Below the pieces are notes generated by a model. That model searched no databases and was not told where the DNA came from. It worked only from the letters and a program-made list of their open reading frames with translations. Positions 9,501 to 16,933 of a DNA stretch of 64,000 bases are shown here, piece by piece. Position numbers and translations under genes: made by a program. Where the stretch lies: assembly GCA_045629285.1 (NCBI GenBank), contig JAZQQY010000037.1, positions 13,637-77,636 of the forward strand, given 5' to 3'. The DNA is from UBA1723 sp045629285 (lineage in GTDB: Bacteria; Bacteroidota; Bacteroidia; Bacteroidales; Paludibacteraceae). Numbering within the stretch: the stretch's first letter is position 1; each line of letters begins with the position of its first letter.

Positions 9501-9902
9501 CAGAAGATAATCAACATTGAGCAGTTGACAAGTGAGGATGTGGTGGAGTTGGAGCGAATAATGTGGAAGGAACTTGGTAGTAAGGAAGACTACGACAAGT
9601 ACACCGACGGCAAGATGTGTGGACCAAACGTAGCCATCTTTATCCGAAGCATAATCGGTGTTGACCGAGATAAAGCAGTCAAGAGATTCAGTGAACTAAT
9701 CTCTGCAAGCGAGTTGAATTATGAGCAGGAGGAGTTTATCAAATCAATCCTCACATACGTCTGCGAGAACGGCGACATCACAAAAGAAATCGTAGTGAAC
9801 GAAGACCCGTTTGCGTCAGGCTTGGAATACTTCGGAACAGAGTATATGATGCCACTTGCAAAGTACGTGGATACAATCCACAATGCGGTGTTGGTGGGGT
9901 AA
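6591..9902 (+). CDS. hsdR: Type I restriction-modification system, restriction subunit R
   Basis: 1103 residues, within the normal HsdR range. Order of domains: an N-terminal DUF4145-like helical domain (about 10-115), then a PD-(D/E)XK endonuclease core with ADYVLFGG (Asp about 233) and AVVEAKR (Glu about 249). A superfamily 2 helicase motor follows, with Walker A ATGTGKTR near 362-369, IIIDEAH near 454-460 and motif III LTATP. The second RecA-like lobe carries DTGIDVPEV and QMVGRGTR, and the end resembles the EcoEI-type R C-terminal domain. HsdR translocates DNA and cuts unmethylated DNA at a distance. It is separated from hsdM/hsdS by the ATPase gene. Its stop lies 15 bp from the 3' end of the convergent gene. 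Confidence 0.95.
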   Translation: MRNFDYIKELGFDDLYHFCSSAEETQVSDPEMSAFNARRALEYMVRELYVMKGIAVPERTSLFQLIEDETFTSFIGEEKVLKAIHYIRKVGNLGAHAMKVTKQESFFCLLNIYNVVGAILLKLDVIPSVKPFDKSLIPEKAGIHVTPPTEIKVSEDDAIVVKADKDAVESTTPVVELDMADLSEAETRKQYIDLMLREAGWIVLEKKGLIQPLKACIEIEVDGMPTASKKGYADYVLFGGNGKPLAVVEAKRTSKSPDAGKHQAELYADCLEAKYGVRPVIYYTNGFETYIIDGLGYPPRRLYSFHTAGDLELMIQKRSRHDINDFKVKENITDRDYQKMAIKAVCEHYNKKHRRGLLVMATGTGKTRVAISLVDILTRNEWVKNALFLADRTSLVSQAHKNFVKLMPSTTTCVLSDDNEHDLNARLTFSTYQTMINHIDTEDKTFSVGRFDLIIIDEAHRSIFGKYGAIFNYFDSLLIGLTATPRDEVDRSTYEIFEMEQGEPNFAYELAEAVADGYLVNYKGLKRGSKIMSDGIKYADLSDDERKQLEKVYEYEKIKYALDGENKRDIESDEIFNYIFNEDTISQVLQDLMKNGLKIKGSEEIGKTVIFAYNHRHAEMIVEKFNKLFPEYGPDYCALIDNYVTYADDLIDKFGDKNQEPQIAVSVDMLDTGIDVPEVLNLVFFKRIRSKIKFMQMVGRGTRLCKDLFGPGKDKECFYIFDWCGNLDYFGEGGEGTEAKPTISLTERIFRLRSDIAYYLQAQEYQDDAYTKSLHDDIKNQLRSAVNVLSDTHISVRTKWKEVCHFREDETWLCLSMSDVDSLKDDISPLIPKNKADESAKKFDLLMLTIELAYLDGKTKCARQKNSVQTIAHTLLTKKATLPAVQKKKAILNEVLNDVAWDNADLQWYEKVREEIRELLKFLTDEGRWFVVNIDDVVTDEGVSDGITPAVSYKQKVFDFLAENRDLPVLQKIINIEQLTSEDVVELERIMWKELGSKEDYDKYTDGKMCGPNVAIFIRSIIGVDRDKAVKRFSELISASELNYEQEEFIKSILTYVCENGDITKEIVVNEDPFASGLEYFGTEYMMPLAKYVDTIHNAVLVG

Positions 9903-9917
9903 TAGTTCCAATTGACA

Positions 9918-10715
9918 CTAGAACTGCATCCATTGTCTCTGACCTTTACGATCACGGTACCAGTAGCCACCGTCTCTTCTGATGGCTTCTTGCTTGCTCT
10001 GTTCGGCATATCTTGCCAAAGGATTCTCCTCCCCAGTGTGCTTGATATACTCCATCAAGATCTTTTTGTATTCCTTTTCTGTAATATACATATGGTATGC
10101 GGCTTTTCGTGTGAACAGCATCTCCTCATAAGAGAATTCGCCATCTGAATATCCCATCTGAAACATTCTTTCCAAAAGGATCTCACAACCGAATGTGGTG
10201 AAATCATAGACTGTTTCATGAAACCAATACGCAGCATAGGCAAGGTCCTCCAAAACATAATCTTGTTCAAGGTAGATCTTCAAATTCTTCTTGTGCTTTT
10301 CACTCAAACAATCCTGTTTACTGATATAGTCATAGATGATCTCTAATTCACTCTCGGTGACACCATTATTGATTTTGGCAAACATGGCAAGCATACGTAT
10401 TCCTAAATCAACATATTGAGTCTTTTGACCTGGATGTAGATTACATTCTTCATGTACAAAACGCATTTTACCTTCTTCGGTAAATTCGGTTTTATGTTTA
10501 TTGTAGTTTTTAATATACTCCTTGTGTTGAGATTTGTTATCCATAAATCCAATATAAAAGAATAATCCCAATCCGATAAAAAAACCTGCTACATTTACAA
10601 ACATTGGTAGTATATAAATGCAACCAAATAACAAAAGCAAACAAAGAATAATGCTGACTTTATTTGACACTGACTTCTTGGGATATCTTGGTCCAGAAAA
10701 ATCGTTGCTTATCAT
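9918..10715 (-). CDS. TerB/DjlA-N-like membrane-anchored protein
   Basis: 265 residues. Two close hydrophobic segments (about 20-36 and 40-57) near the N-terminus would anchor it in the inner membrane. The remainder (about 85-235) is helical and acidic and resembles the TerB/DjlA N-terminal fold, with spaced acidic residues (NNGVTESELEIIYDYIS, YSDGEFSYEEMLF). The C-terminal tail EAIRRDGGYWYRDRKGQR is basic. Unlike DjlA there is no J domain (no HPD motif). TerB-like domains are thought to bind divalent metals, but no role can be fixed here. It is convergent with hsdR and lies downstream of the par/mltD operon, separated by a hairpin. Family call is moderate. Confidence 0.65.
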   Translation of the reverse strand: MISNDFSGPRYPKKSVSNKVSIILCLLLLFGCIYILPMFVNVAGFFIGLGLFFYIGFMDNKSQHKEYIKNYNKHKTEFTEEGKMRFVHEECNLHPGQKTQYVDLGIRMLAMFAKINNGVTESELEIIYDYISKQDCLSEKHKKNLKIYLEQDYVLEDLAYAAYWFHETVYDFTTFGCEILLERMFQMGYSDGEFSYEEMLFTRKAAYHMYITEKEYKKILMEYIKHTGEENPLARYAEQSKQEAIRRDGGYWYRDRKGQRQWMQF

Positions 10716-10752
10716 TGTTTTGATGTAATGTTTGAAAAAAATGAAAATAATA

Positions 10753-10777
10753 AGAGACGCGCTGACGCGACGTCTCT
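10753..10777 (-). terminator. Hairpin downstream of mltD
   Basis: AGAGACG (10753-10759) pairs with CGTCTCT (10771-10777), with an inner CGC/GCG pairing. On the minus strand it is followed by a T-rich run reading TTATTATTTTCATTTTTTT. It is placed to end the parA-parB-DUF5683-mltD transcript. Confidence 0.6.
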
Positions 10778-10797
10778 ACATAAATTATACTTTCTGA

Positions 10798-12153
10798 TTA
10801 TTTTACAATCAATCTCTGACCTATAGAAAGTCTATCTGAACGAAGATTGTTCCATCTCTTCAAAGTAGCTACACTGACTCTGTTGCGACGTGCAATAGCT
10901 CCAAGTGTATCGCCCTGACGAACTCTATAGTATTTTCCATTGCTTGGACCACCATAATAGCCCTTACCGTAGGCTGGTTCGACTTGAATGCGCTGTGGAC
11001 ACAACTCCTCCTTTTTGTAGTTGGCGATGGTATCTTCGTGCTCAATGAATCCGTTGACTGCCGAGCTTGGCAAACAAACCGTATACTCCTTTGAACCCGG
11101 AATGATGTCGCGTCGATACTGAGGGTTAAGATTTCTCAAGACTTCCACATCCTGACCAAGAATGGCCGCAATCTGCTGTAGACTCATACGCTTTGTGGTA
11201 TGGACAGTGTCGCTGGCAAGTGGAAACTGGATATTTGCAGGACAAATCTTATGTTCCGAGTAGTATGTCATAGTATATGTCGCAGCGATAAAAGCTGGCA
11301 CATAACCTCTTGTTTCACGTGGTAGGAAAGGGTAGATAGCCCAATAATCTCGTTTGCCACCCGAACGACGGATTGCCTTATTCACATTACCCGGCCCACA
11401 ATTGTATGCCGCAATCACAAGCGACCAATCCTTGTAGATACCGTATAGATTCTTCAAATATTTAGCGGCGGCATGAGTCGCCTTGAAGGGATCGCGACGC
11501 TCATCAACCAGACTGTTTCCGTCAAGTCCATACATCTTTCCTGTAGAGAACATGAACTGCCACAAACCAGATGCACCGGCTCTCGAGAACGCACGTGGAT
11601 TAAGTGCCGACTCAATGACAGGAAGATACTTCAACTCGATAGGCATCTGCTCGCTGTCAAGAACATCCTCAAAGATAGGGAAGTAGTATTTACCGATACC
11701 AAGCATATACTCGACCTGTTTTCTTTTCTTCACAGTATATAGCTCAATGTATCTCTTAACGATATTATTATAGTTCATCTCCATAATCGACGGAATCGCC
11801 TTCAATCTTTCGATGTAGACACTGTCGGCCAAAACCTCGCCGATAGAGTCGGTAACACAATCCGACTGAAGATAATTCTTGCGATATACGCTAATCAAAC
11901 TATCCAAACTGATTTCCATTGCTTCAGGTACGTGAAGGCAAGCGACATCCTTGATTTCGTCACAATCTACAGTATCCTTTTGTGCAATCGTCGAGTCGAC
12001 AGGAAGAGCTATTGCATCATCGTCGTCATCATTTTCATTGTTTTCCGCCTCAATAACTTCCTCATTATCATTGTTATCAGCTGCAGCGTATGATATGTTT
12101 AATAAAGAGTTGAAGGTAATGGCTGCAACAACGGAAAGTAATTTCTTGATCAT
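10798..12153 (-). CDS. mltD: Membrane-bound lytic murein transglycosylase D-like protein with LysM domain
   Basis: 451 residues. An N-terminal signal peptide (about 1-24) is followed by a strongly acidic linker containing five consecutive Asp near residue 45. The SLT transglycosylase domain carries the catalytic Glu in IESALNPRAFSRAGASG, then SGLWQFM and AAYNCGPGNVNKAI. A weak LysM-like region precedes a clear C-terminal LysM (YRVRQGDTLGAIARR to LSIGQRLIV). The enzyme cleaves peptidoglycan glycan strands to 1,6-anhydro ends in the periplasm. Its ATG overlaps the TGA of the DUF5683 gene (ATGA), showing translational coupling at the end of the parAB operon. Confidence 0.9.
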   Translation of the reverse strand: MIKKLLSVVAAITFNSLLNISYAAADNNDNEEVIEAENNENDDDDDAIALPVDSTIAQKDTVDCDEIKDVACLHVPEAMEISLDSLISVYRKNYLQSDCVTDSIGEVLADSVYIERLKAIPSIMEMNYNNIVKRYIELYTVKKRKQVEYMLGIGKYYFPIFEDVLDSEQMPIELKYLPVIESALNPRAFSRAGASGLWQFMFSTGKMYGLDGNSLVDERRDPFKATHAAAKYLKNLYGIYKDWSLVIAAYNCGPGNVNKAIRRSGGKRDYWAIYPFLPRETRGYVPAFIAATYTMTYYSEHKICPANIQFPLASDTVHTTKRMSLQQIAAILGQDVEVLRNLNPQYRRDIIPGSKEYTVCLPSSAVNGFIEHEDTIANYKKEELCPQRIQVEPAYGKGYYGGPSNGKYYRVRQGDTLGAIARRNRVSVATLKRWNNLRSDRLSIGQRLIVK

Positions 12154-12947
12154 TTTAATCTTCCAAAATTAAGTGTGAATTTTAGGCCGAGCTGTGGCTG
12201 GGACGGATTCACAGTTGCAAAATGTTCGTCGTATTTTATTTCTGGTTGAATATTCAAAGACAAATCCTCACTGATCGAAAAGTCGTAAAGATGGGCATCC
12301 ACAAATGCATCCAAAGCATTTGCCACATACAGCAAAACAGATGCAAAGATACACATGTCACGGTATCTTCTGTAAGTGTTCATCTTTCTCTCTAGCACGG
12401 TCTTCTTCCAACTGTCGTCAACCTTTCCCAATCCTTCGAAAATAGGATCATAATCACGTGTTTTGGGATCATTGTCGACTAAAGAGAAGTAGGCGGCAGA
12501 GTACTCCTTATACATTCGTCCCTGGAAAGAGACAACATAAAAGCTTCCTACGCCAAGACCGTAGATCAAAGGCACTTTCCAATAAGATCGGTTGTAAATC
12601 TGTCCCATACCCGGAACAAGAAGAGAATACCACATAGCCTTGGTAGGGTTGGGCATCCAATACTCTTCGTTAGGTCTTTTTCTTGATTTCTTTTTCTTCG
12701 ACAATGGCTCTACTTCTCCATTATCCTCAAGTTGGAATGCGTATGTAGAATCCAATACTACCACGTCGTCGACATTAGAAACGACCGATTTTACAGTATC
12801 CACAGCATCATTTGTCTGCGAAGCAATAGTGTCAGCTTTATATAAAGTGTCTTCGCTTGCAGAAACAACAGAATCATTGCAAAATGCAGATACGCAATTT
12901 GCAATGACCAAAATAAATGCTAATATTACTCTTTTTGTTGTCTCCAA
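12150..12947 (-). CDS. DUF5683 membrane protein, TTG start
   Basis: Starting at TTG 12947 gives 265 residues with a normal signal sequence (ETTKRVILAFILVIANCVSAFC). The longer upstream ATG (12995) would add 16 residues encoded inside parB. A GGAGA sequence lies 5 nt before the TTG, and the TTG follows the parB stop by one base, so TTG is the better start. The core resembles DUF5683 (WYSLLVPGMGQIYNRSYWKVP, a glycine-rich hydrophobic segment). The function of the family is unknown. Placement between parB and mltD is a recurring arrangement in Bacteroidota, suggesting a link between chromosome segregation and envelope growth, but that is inference. Confidence 0.85.
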   Translation of the reverse strand: METTKRVILAFILVIANCVSAFCNDSVVSASEDTLYKADTIASQTNDAVDTVKSVVSNVDDVVVLDSTYAFQLEDNGEVEPLSKKKKSRKRPNEEYWMPNPTKAMWYSLLVPGMGQIYNRSYWKVPLIYGLGVGSFYVVSFQGRMYKEYSAAYFSLVDNDPKTRDYDPIFEGLGKVDDSWKKTVLERKMNTYRRYRDMCIFASVLLYVANALDAFVDAHLYDFSISEDLSLNIQPEIKYDEHFATVNPSQPQLGLKFTLNFGRLK

Positions 12948-12948
12948 C

Positions 12949-13899
12949 TTATTCTCCTCTCTGAATGCTGTCGAACACCTCCATAATCTTCTCAAGTTCG
13001 TCGTCGCTTGTGAAAGGGATTGTAATTTTACCCTGACCTTTATTGTTGCGAACCAACTCAGATTTCTTATTGAAGATATTCTGCAAACGATTTCTCAATA
13101 TCTCGTACTCCTCAGGCAACTGCTTGTTGTCCTTTGAAGGAGTAACTGGATCTGTATCAAATTTCTTAGCTTTCAAATCCTGCACCATCTGCTCTGTCTT
13201 TCTAACAGACATACAGTCGCGTGCAACCTTTTGATAAGCCTGTATGATTTCACTCTCGTCCTCAAGACCAAGTAGGGCACGAGCGTGACCCATCTCAATC
13301 TTACGCTCCTTCAAACCAACCTGAACAGGTGCTGGAAGACGAAGGATACGAAGGTAGTTAGTGACAGTTGACCTGTTCTTACCGACTCTCTCGCTGACCT
13401 GTTCCTGAGTGTAGTCGCAAACCTGCATCAAATTCTGATAAGCCATTGCAATTTCTACAGCATTCAGATCCTCTCGCTGGATATTCTCCACAAGAGCCAT
13501 CTCCTGCATCTCTGTGTCGGAGATATTCTTGATATAGGCTGGAATAGTAGCGCAACCTGCAAGTTTGGAAGCTCTGTAACGACGCTCACCGGATATAATC
13601 TGATATTTGTCGCCGATCTTACGAACAGTAATAGCCTGAATCACACCAATCTGCTTGATGGAATCAGCAAGTTCCTGCATCTTTTCAGAGTCGAACTCGC
13701 GACGTGGCTGGTCGGGATTAGCCTCGATAAGATCCAAAGAGATCTCCTCAAGAGAAGAAGAACCCTTTAGGTTTTCAATTTTCTCTTCGACCTCAGCCTT
13801 TTTCTCCTCAGGCATATTCTTGTCGCCCAAAAGAGCCCCAAGACCCTTACCTAGAGCCGACTTGCCACCCAAACCCTGTTTATTCTTGTTGTTAAGCAT
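12949..13899 (-). CDS. parB: Chromosome partition protein ParB
   Basis: 316 residues. The N-terminal CTP-binding ParB box GERRYRASKLAG is present, followed by the helix-turn-helix (TQEQVSERVGKNRSTVTNYL) and a linker and dimerisation domain rich in Lys/Glu. ParB loads at parS sites near the replication origin and works with the ParA ATPase to separate chromosomes. It lies 6 nt downstream of parA and directly upstream of the DUF5683 gene, so it is the second gene of a four-gene minus-strand operon. No convincing parS was found in the window. Confidence 0.95.
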   Translation of the reverse strand: MLNNKNKQGLGGKSALGKGLGALLGDKNMPEEKKAEVEEKIENLKGSSSLEEISLDLIEANPDQPRREFDSEKMQELADSIKQIGVIQAITVRKIGDKYQIISGERRYRASKLAGCATIPAYIKNISDTEMQEMALVENIQREDLNAVEIAMAYQNLMQVCDYTQEQVSERVGKNRSTVTNYLRILRLPAPVQVGLKERKIEMGHARALLGLEDESEIIQAYQKVARDCMSVRKTEQMVQDLKAKKFDTDPVTPSKDNKQLPEEYEILRNRLQNIFNKKSELVRNNKGQGKITIPFTSDDELEKIMEVFDSIQRGE

Positions 13900-13905
13900 C
13901 AGTCG

Positions 13906-14697
13906 TTATTTTAGTTCTCCAGAATAAGTTTTAGAAGCATTACGAGCAAGGAACTCCTGAGTGAACTGCATATAGTTCTGAGCACCCTTACTTTCGATAT
14001 CGTATTCAATAATGCTCTGACCGAAGCTAGGAGCCTCTGCCAACTTCACATTTCTATTGATTACAGTCTGGAATGTCATCTCACCGAAGTAGCGAGTGAT
14101 CTCCTCGATAACCTGACGGCCCAATCTAGCACGTGGATCGTACATAGTGATCAAGAAGCCTTCGATTGAAAGAGAAGGGTTAAGCTTCTTCTTGACAATC
14201 TGCATTGTATTTACCAATTTAGCGATACCTTCAAGAGCAAAATACTCCGCCTGGACAGGGATAAGGACCGAGTCGGCTGCTGTTAGGGCATTCACAGTAA
14301 CCAAACCAAGAGAAGGAGAGCAGTCGATAAGGATAAAGTCGTAATCATTCTTGATATCAGCCAATACCTTCTTCAACACACTTTCTCTTTCCTCAACCTG
14401 CAACAATTCAATTTCAGCACCGACAAGGTCGATGTGAGACGGCAATATTTTCAAGCAATCAAGGTTTGTATTCTGGACACCAGCCTTAGGATCAGCACCA
14501 TCCAACATACACTCATAGATAGTGTTGTTAAGTTCAGAGATATCCAAACCTAAACCTGAAGACGCATTAGCCTGAGGGTCCGCATCAATTATAAGTACTT
14601 TTTTGTCAAGTGAAGCAAGGCAAGCGCCAAGATTCACAGTCGTTGTTGTTTTTCCAACACCGCCCTTTTGATTTACTACTGCTATAATTTTGCCCAT
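13906..14697 (-). CDS. parA: Chromosome partition ATPase ParA (Soj)
   Basis: 263 residues, the length of chromosomal ParA proteins. The deviant Walker A motif is at the N-terminus (VNQKGGVGKTTTTVNLG), motif A' is LIIDADPQANASSGLG and Walker B is FILIDCSPSLG. It lacks the N-terminal HTH of plasmid P1-type ParA, so it is the small chromosomal type. It is the first gene of parA-parB-DUF5683-mltD; a TATATTTG box lies about 42 bp upstream of its ATG. Confidence 0.96.
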   Translation of the reverse strand: MGKIIAVVNQKGGVGKTTTTVNLGACLASLDKKVLIIDADPQANASSGLGLDISELNNTIYECMLDGADPKAGVQNTNLDCLKILPSHIDLVGAEIELLQVEERESVLKKVLADIKNDYDFILIDCSPSLGLVTVNALTAADSVLIPVQAEYFALEGIAKLVNTMQIVKKKLNPSLSIEGFLITMYDPRARLGRQVIEEITRYFGEMTFQTVINRNVKLAEAPSFGQSIIEYDIESKGAQNYMQFTQEFLARNASKTYSGELK

Positions 14698-15103
14698 AAA
14701 TTCTTTGTTTGGTAAAATTCAAATTCTGTTTCAGTACGCAAATATAGTGAGTTTTTTTTATTATCATTAATTCTTTGTTGCTTAATTGTCTTAAGTTTTT
14801 GTAAAATAATGATAATTAGAATTACACACTGATTGCTTATTATATTTGGACTCTGCGTCCTACAATTACTACTTTAAGATTTCAGTTGCGAAGATAGGGG
14901 AGAGGTGTGCAAAATGGAGGCAGAGGATTATTATTTGTTTACATTTCATTCTTTTATTTTGTTTGCATTTCGTTCTTTATTTATCTTTGTCTTTGTCATA
15001 ATCCAATGTTATATAAACACCAAATTTATGTGAATAATTATGACATATAGGAATCCGAGAAACCTTATGTCTCGGGATTTCAATTAAGCTTTTTTCATAA
15101 ATA
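14698..15103. other. Intergenic region between divergent parA and a lipoprotein gene
   Basis: 406 bp, AT-rich. It contains the parA promoter candidate at 14739-14746 and a T-rich stretch near 14930-15000 containing repeated TTTGTCTTTGTC-like words. A 71-codon minus-strand frame (14977-15192) overlaps the lipoprotein gene and has no recognisable features. I see no RNA gene. Confidence 0.5.
14739..14746 (-). promoter_or_regulatory. Candidate -7 box for parA operon
   Basis: The minus strand reads TATATTTG (TAnnTTTG consensus) about 42 bp before the parA ATG. No clear -33 TTTG at the expected distance. Confidence 0.45.
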
Positions 15104-15760
15104 ATGAGCTTTATAATGAATAAAATTAATTTCTCTGCTATTATTTGCAGTATATTTCTGATGTCTGCATGCTCTAACATTACAACTTCCAAAGAGCAAA
15201 CAGAAACAAACTACAGTACGCGTCCAATAGACAGCACAACCCAAATAACAGACTCTTTGTCAAATAGAGGGAAGGCTCATGAAATAGAAATTCCTGAAGA
15301 TCACGACCTGTCAAGTATTGACGATTCTACTGATGAGTGCTTCAAAATACCAGTGGAAGACATTCTACTTAATAGCAAAAACTATTCAGACAGGCTTATC
15401 AGTCAATCAAAATATGAATTAGTGTACACTTCAGCCGAAGGTTATAAATGCAAAATCATAAGACACGGAGGCTGTAGCGATAACGGGTGTGTTCCTGCTT
15501 GGCAAAATTTCAATTTGATTGCATACAACACTTCTAAAGAGAGTTGGAAGAACGAAAAGGAACTTATAGACTGGTTCAAAAAGGAAAGCAACAATTTTAA
15601 ATGGATTATGAATTACGAGTTAAATGAATTGCTCGATGCTCCTCATGTCATTGAACACCAAGATAATATAGACTGGTTGAAGTGCATTGATGGGGACCCA
15701 GAGAAATTCGGTATAACAATTTCTAATGATAGCACTGAACTGTACTATAATTGGTACTAA
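15104..15760 (+). CDS. Putative lipoprotein, unknown function
   Basis: 218 residues. A signal sequence ends at the lipobox LMSAC, with the lipidated Cys at residue 23, so it is probably an exported lipoprotein. The second ATG (codon 5, 15116) gives a tighter signal peptide beginning MNKINFSAI and may be the true start. After a Ser/Thr-rich linker the mature part has a possible disulphide pair in RHGGCSDNGCVPAW. I do not recognise the family. The gene stands alone, divergent from parA, with the dispersed element copy A downstream. GC content is low compared with the par operon. Confidence 0.7.
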   Translation: MSFIMNKINFSAIICSIFLMSACSNITTSKEQTETNYSTRPIDSTTQITDSLSNRGKAHEIEIPEDHDLSSIDDSTDECFKIPVEDILLNSKNYSDRLISQSKYELVYTSAEGYKCKIIRHGGCSDNGCVPAWQNFNLIAYNTSKESWKNEKELIDWFKKESNNFKWIMNYELNELLDAPHVIEHQDNIDWLKCIDGDPEKFGITISNDSTELYYNWY

Positions 15761-15830
15761 CAACATACCGCAGAAACTCAATCTGTTGGGAAAGAACTAT
15801 ATTTGAAATTAATTAAGCTAATATAAGATA

Positions 15831-15936
15831 ATTATATCCGAATTGTACAACACATGCTTTATATACGCTCGTTCTCTGGCTTGCGTTGTCGGGAGGCAAT
15901 GGCATCCCGCCCTTTGCAATCCTCTTTTTGGACAAC
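15831..15936. repeat. Dispersed ~100-bp element, copy A (longest)
   Basis: It contains the segment TACGCTCGTTCTCTGGCTTG, found also in copy B (18485-18554), and the segment CCCTTTGCAATC, found also in copy C (19635-19700). All three end in GGACAA(C). It carries no open frame. It lies between the lipoprotein gene and the PD-(D/E)XK pair. Confidence 0.75.
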
Positions 15937-15978
15937 AGCTATATAATCACCTTTATATTTTGAGTAGATTTCTCTTAA

Positions 15979-16929
15979 TTAATTCCAATATCGTGTACTT
16001 AGGTAATTAATCAAATCATTGATATTCTTATCTTTAGTGAACGGCTCTTCACATAGCGGCTCCAATAGTTCTTGCGGATCAATACAAACAAACAGACTTT
16101 TGTCATTTAGATTCGAAATATAATTGGTTTCAACTTGTCGACGCAAGTCTGTATTGCCATTTGGAATCACATTGATGTGGATAAATTTTGTGGCTTCTCC
16201 ATTACGAATCATCTGTTCTACAAGTAATGTTTGTCGCATCAATTCGTATTGAGGTTCTTGCATGTAGATGGAATGTGCAACACCATCATGTGGAGTAATC
16301 AACTGTTCTGATTTCTCAATAAGAGTTGCGTATCTTTTCAATCGAGTAGGGTTGGTTTTATCCTTTGGAACATAACTCTCTGTGTATTTCCATTCAATTG
16401 GAATCAGATAGATGTCATTACCCTTTTTAACTCTAATCAAAGCATCTATCGAGGTACACAATGATCCTCGACGCGCTCCATGATCGTCTTCTCCAAGGAG
16501 TAATCTATTGTCATGAGTAAACTCAAATTCTATCAAACCATTCCCGTCAAGAGCAGGTAAGATTGTGTCAAAACACATTCCTGTCGCACGATATAGAATT
16601 GATTTTATAGCATCTTCATTCATGCGAATTGCGAACAGATGATTGAGACAACTTACCTGCGAAGACAAGATATGAGTAGGAACTCCATCCTTTGATTCTC
16701 TGCCTATTTTCCACCATTGAATACCATTCTCCTTCATGTATTTGATAGCGTCTTCTCGTATCTCATGGAAGAGATTAAGATTACGATCTTCTTGTACTAA
16801 TAGTTTTTTACTTGGTTTGTCAAATACCAATCCTCCATTTTTTGCACCATAGAAAATTGGAGAATGAGTTTCGATTAGAGCAATCTGTTTTGCAGCTTGA
16901 TCTAATTGGTATTTGGTGTGTGTGTTCAT
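15979..16929 (-). CDS. PD-(D/E)XK-like putative nuclease (second gene of pair)
   Basis: 316 residues. Asp162 in SIDALIRV and Glu179-Trp-Lys181 in LIPIEWKYTE give a PD-(D/E)XK pattern with 17-residue spacing between Asp and Glu. The layout recalls the putative restriction-endonuclease family typified by PGN_0703 of Porphyromonas gingivalis, but I could not check this. No methyltransferase or helicase gene is adjacent. It starts 4 nt after the stop of another PD-(D/E)XK-like gene on the same strand, so the two are one transcription unit. No signal peptide or membrane segment. Likely an intracellular nuclease, perhaps for defence. Confidence 0.7.
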   Translation of the reverse strand: MNTHTKYQLDQAAKQIALIETHSPIFYGAKNGGLVFDKPSKKLLVQEDRNLNLFHEIREDAIKYMKENGIQWWKIGRESKDGVPTHILSSQVSCLNHLFAIRMNEDAIKSILYRATGMCFDTILPALDGNGLIEFEFTHDNRLLLGEDDHGARRGSLCTSIDALIRVKKGNDIYLIPIEWKYTESYVPKDKTNPTRLKRYATLIEKSEQLITPHDGVAHSIYMQEPQYELMRQTLLVEQMIRNGEATKFIHINVIPNGNTDLRRQVETNYISNLNDKSLFVCIDPQELLEPLCEEPFTKDKNINDLINYLSTRYWN

Positions 16930-16933
16930 CAGT

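Noticed and set aside
11311..11326. TGTTTCACGTGGTAGG as a parS site inside mltD
   Set aside because: The left half matches the general parS consensus but the right half has four mismatches, so it is too weak to call; other CACGTG words in the window are also incomplete.
14977..15192. 71-codon minus-strand frame as a gene
   Set aside because: It overlaps the lipoprotein start and has no motif, signal or neighbour to support it.
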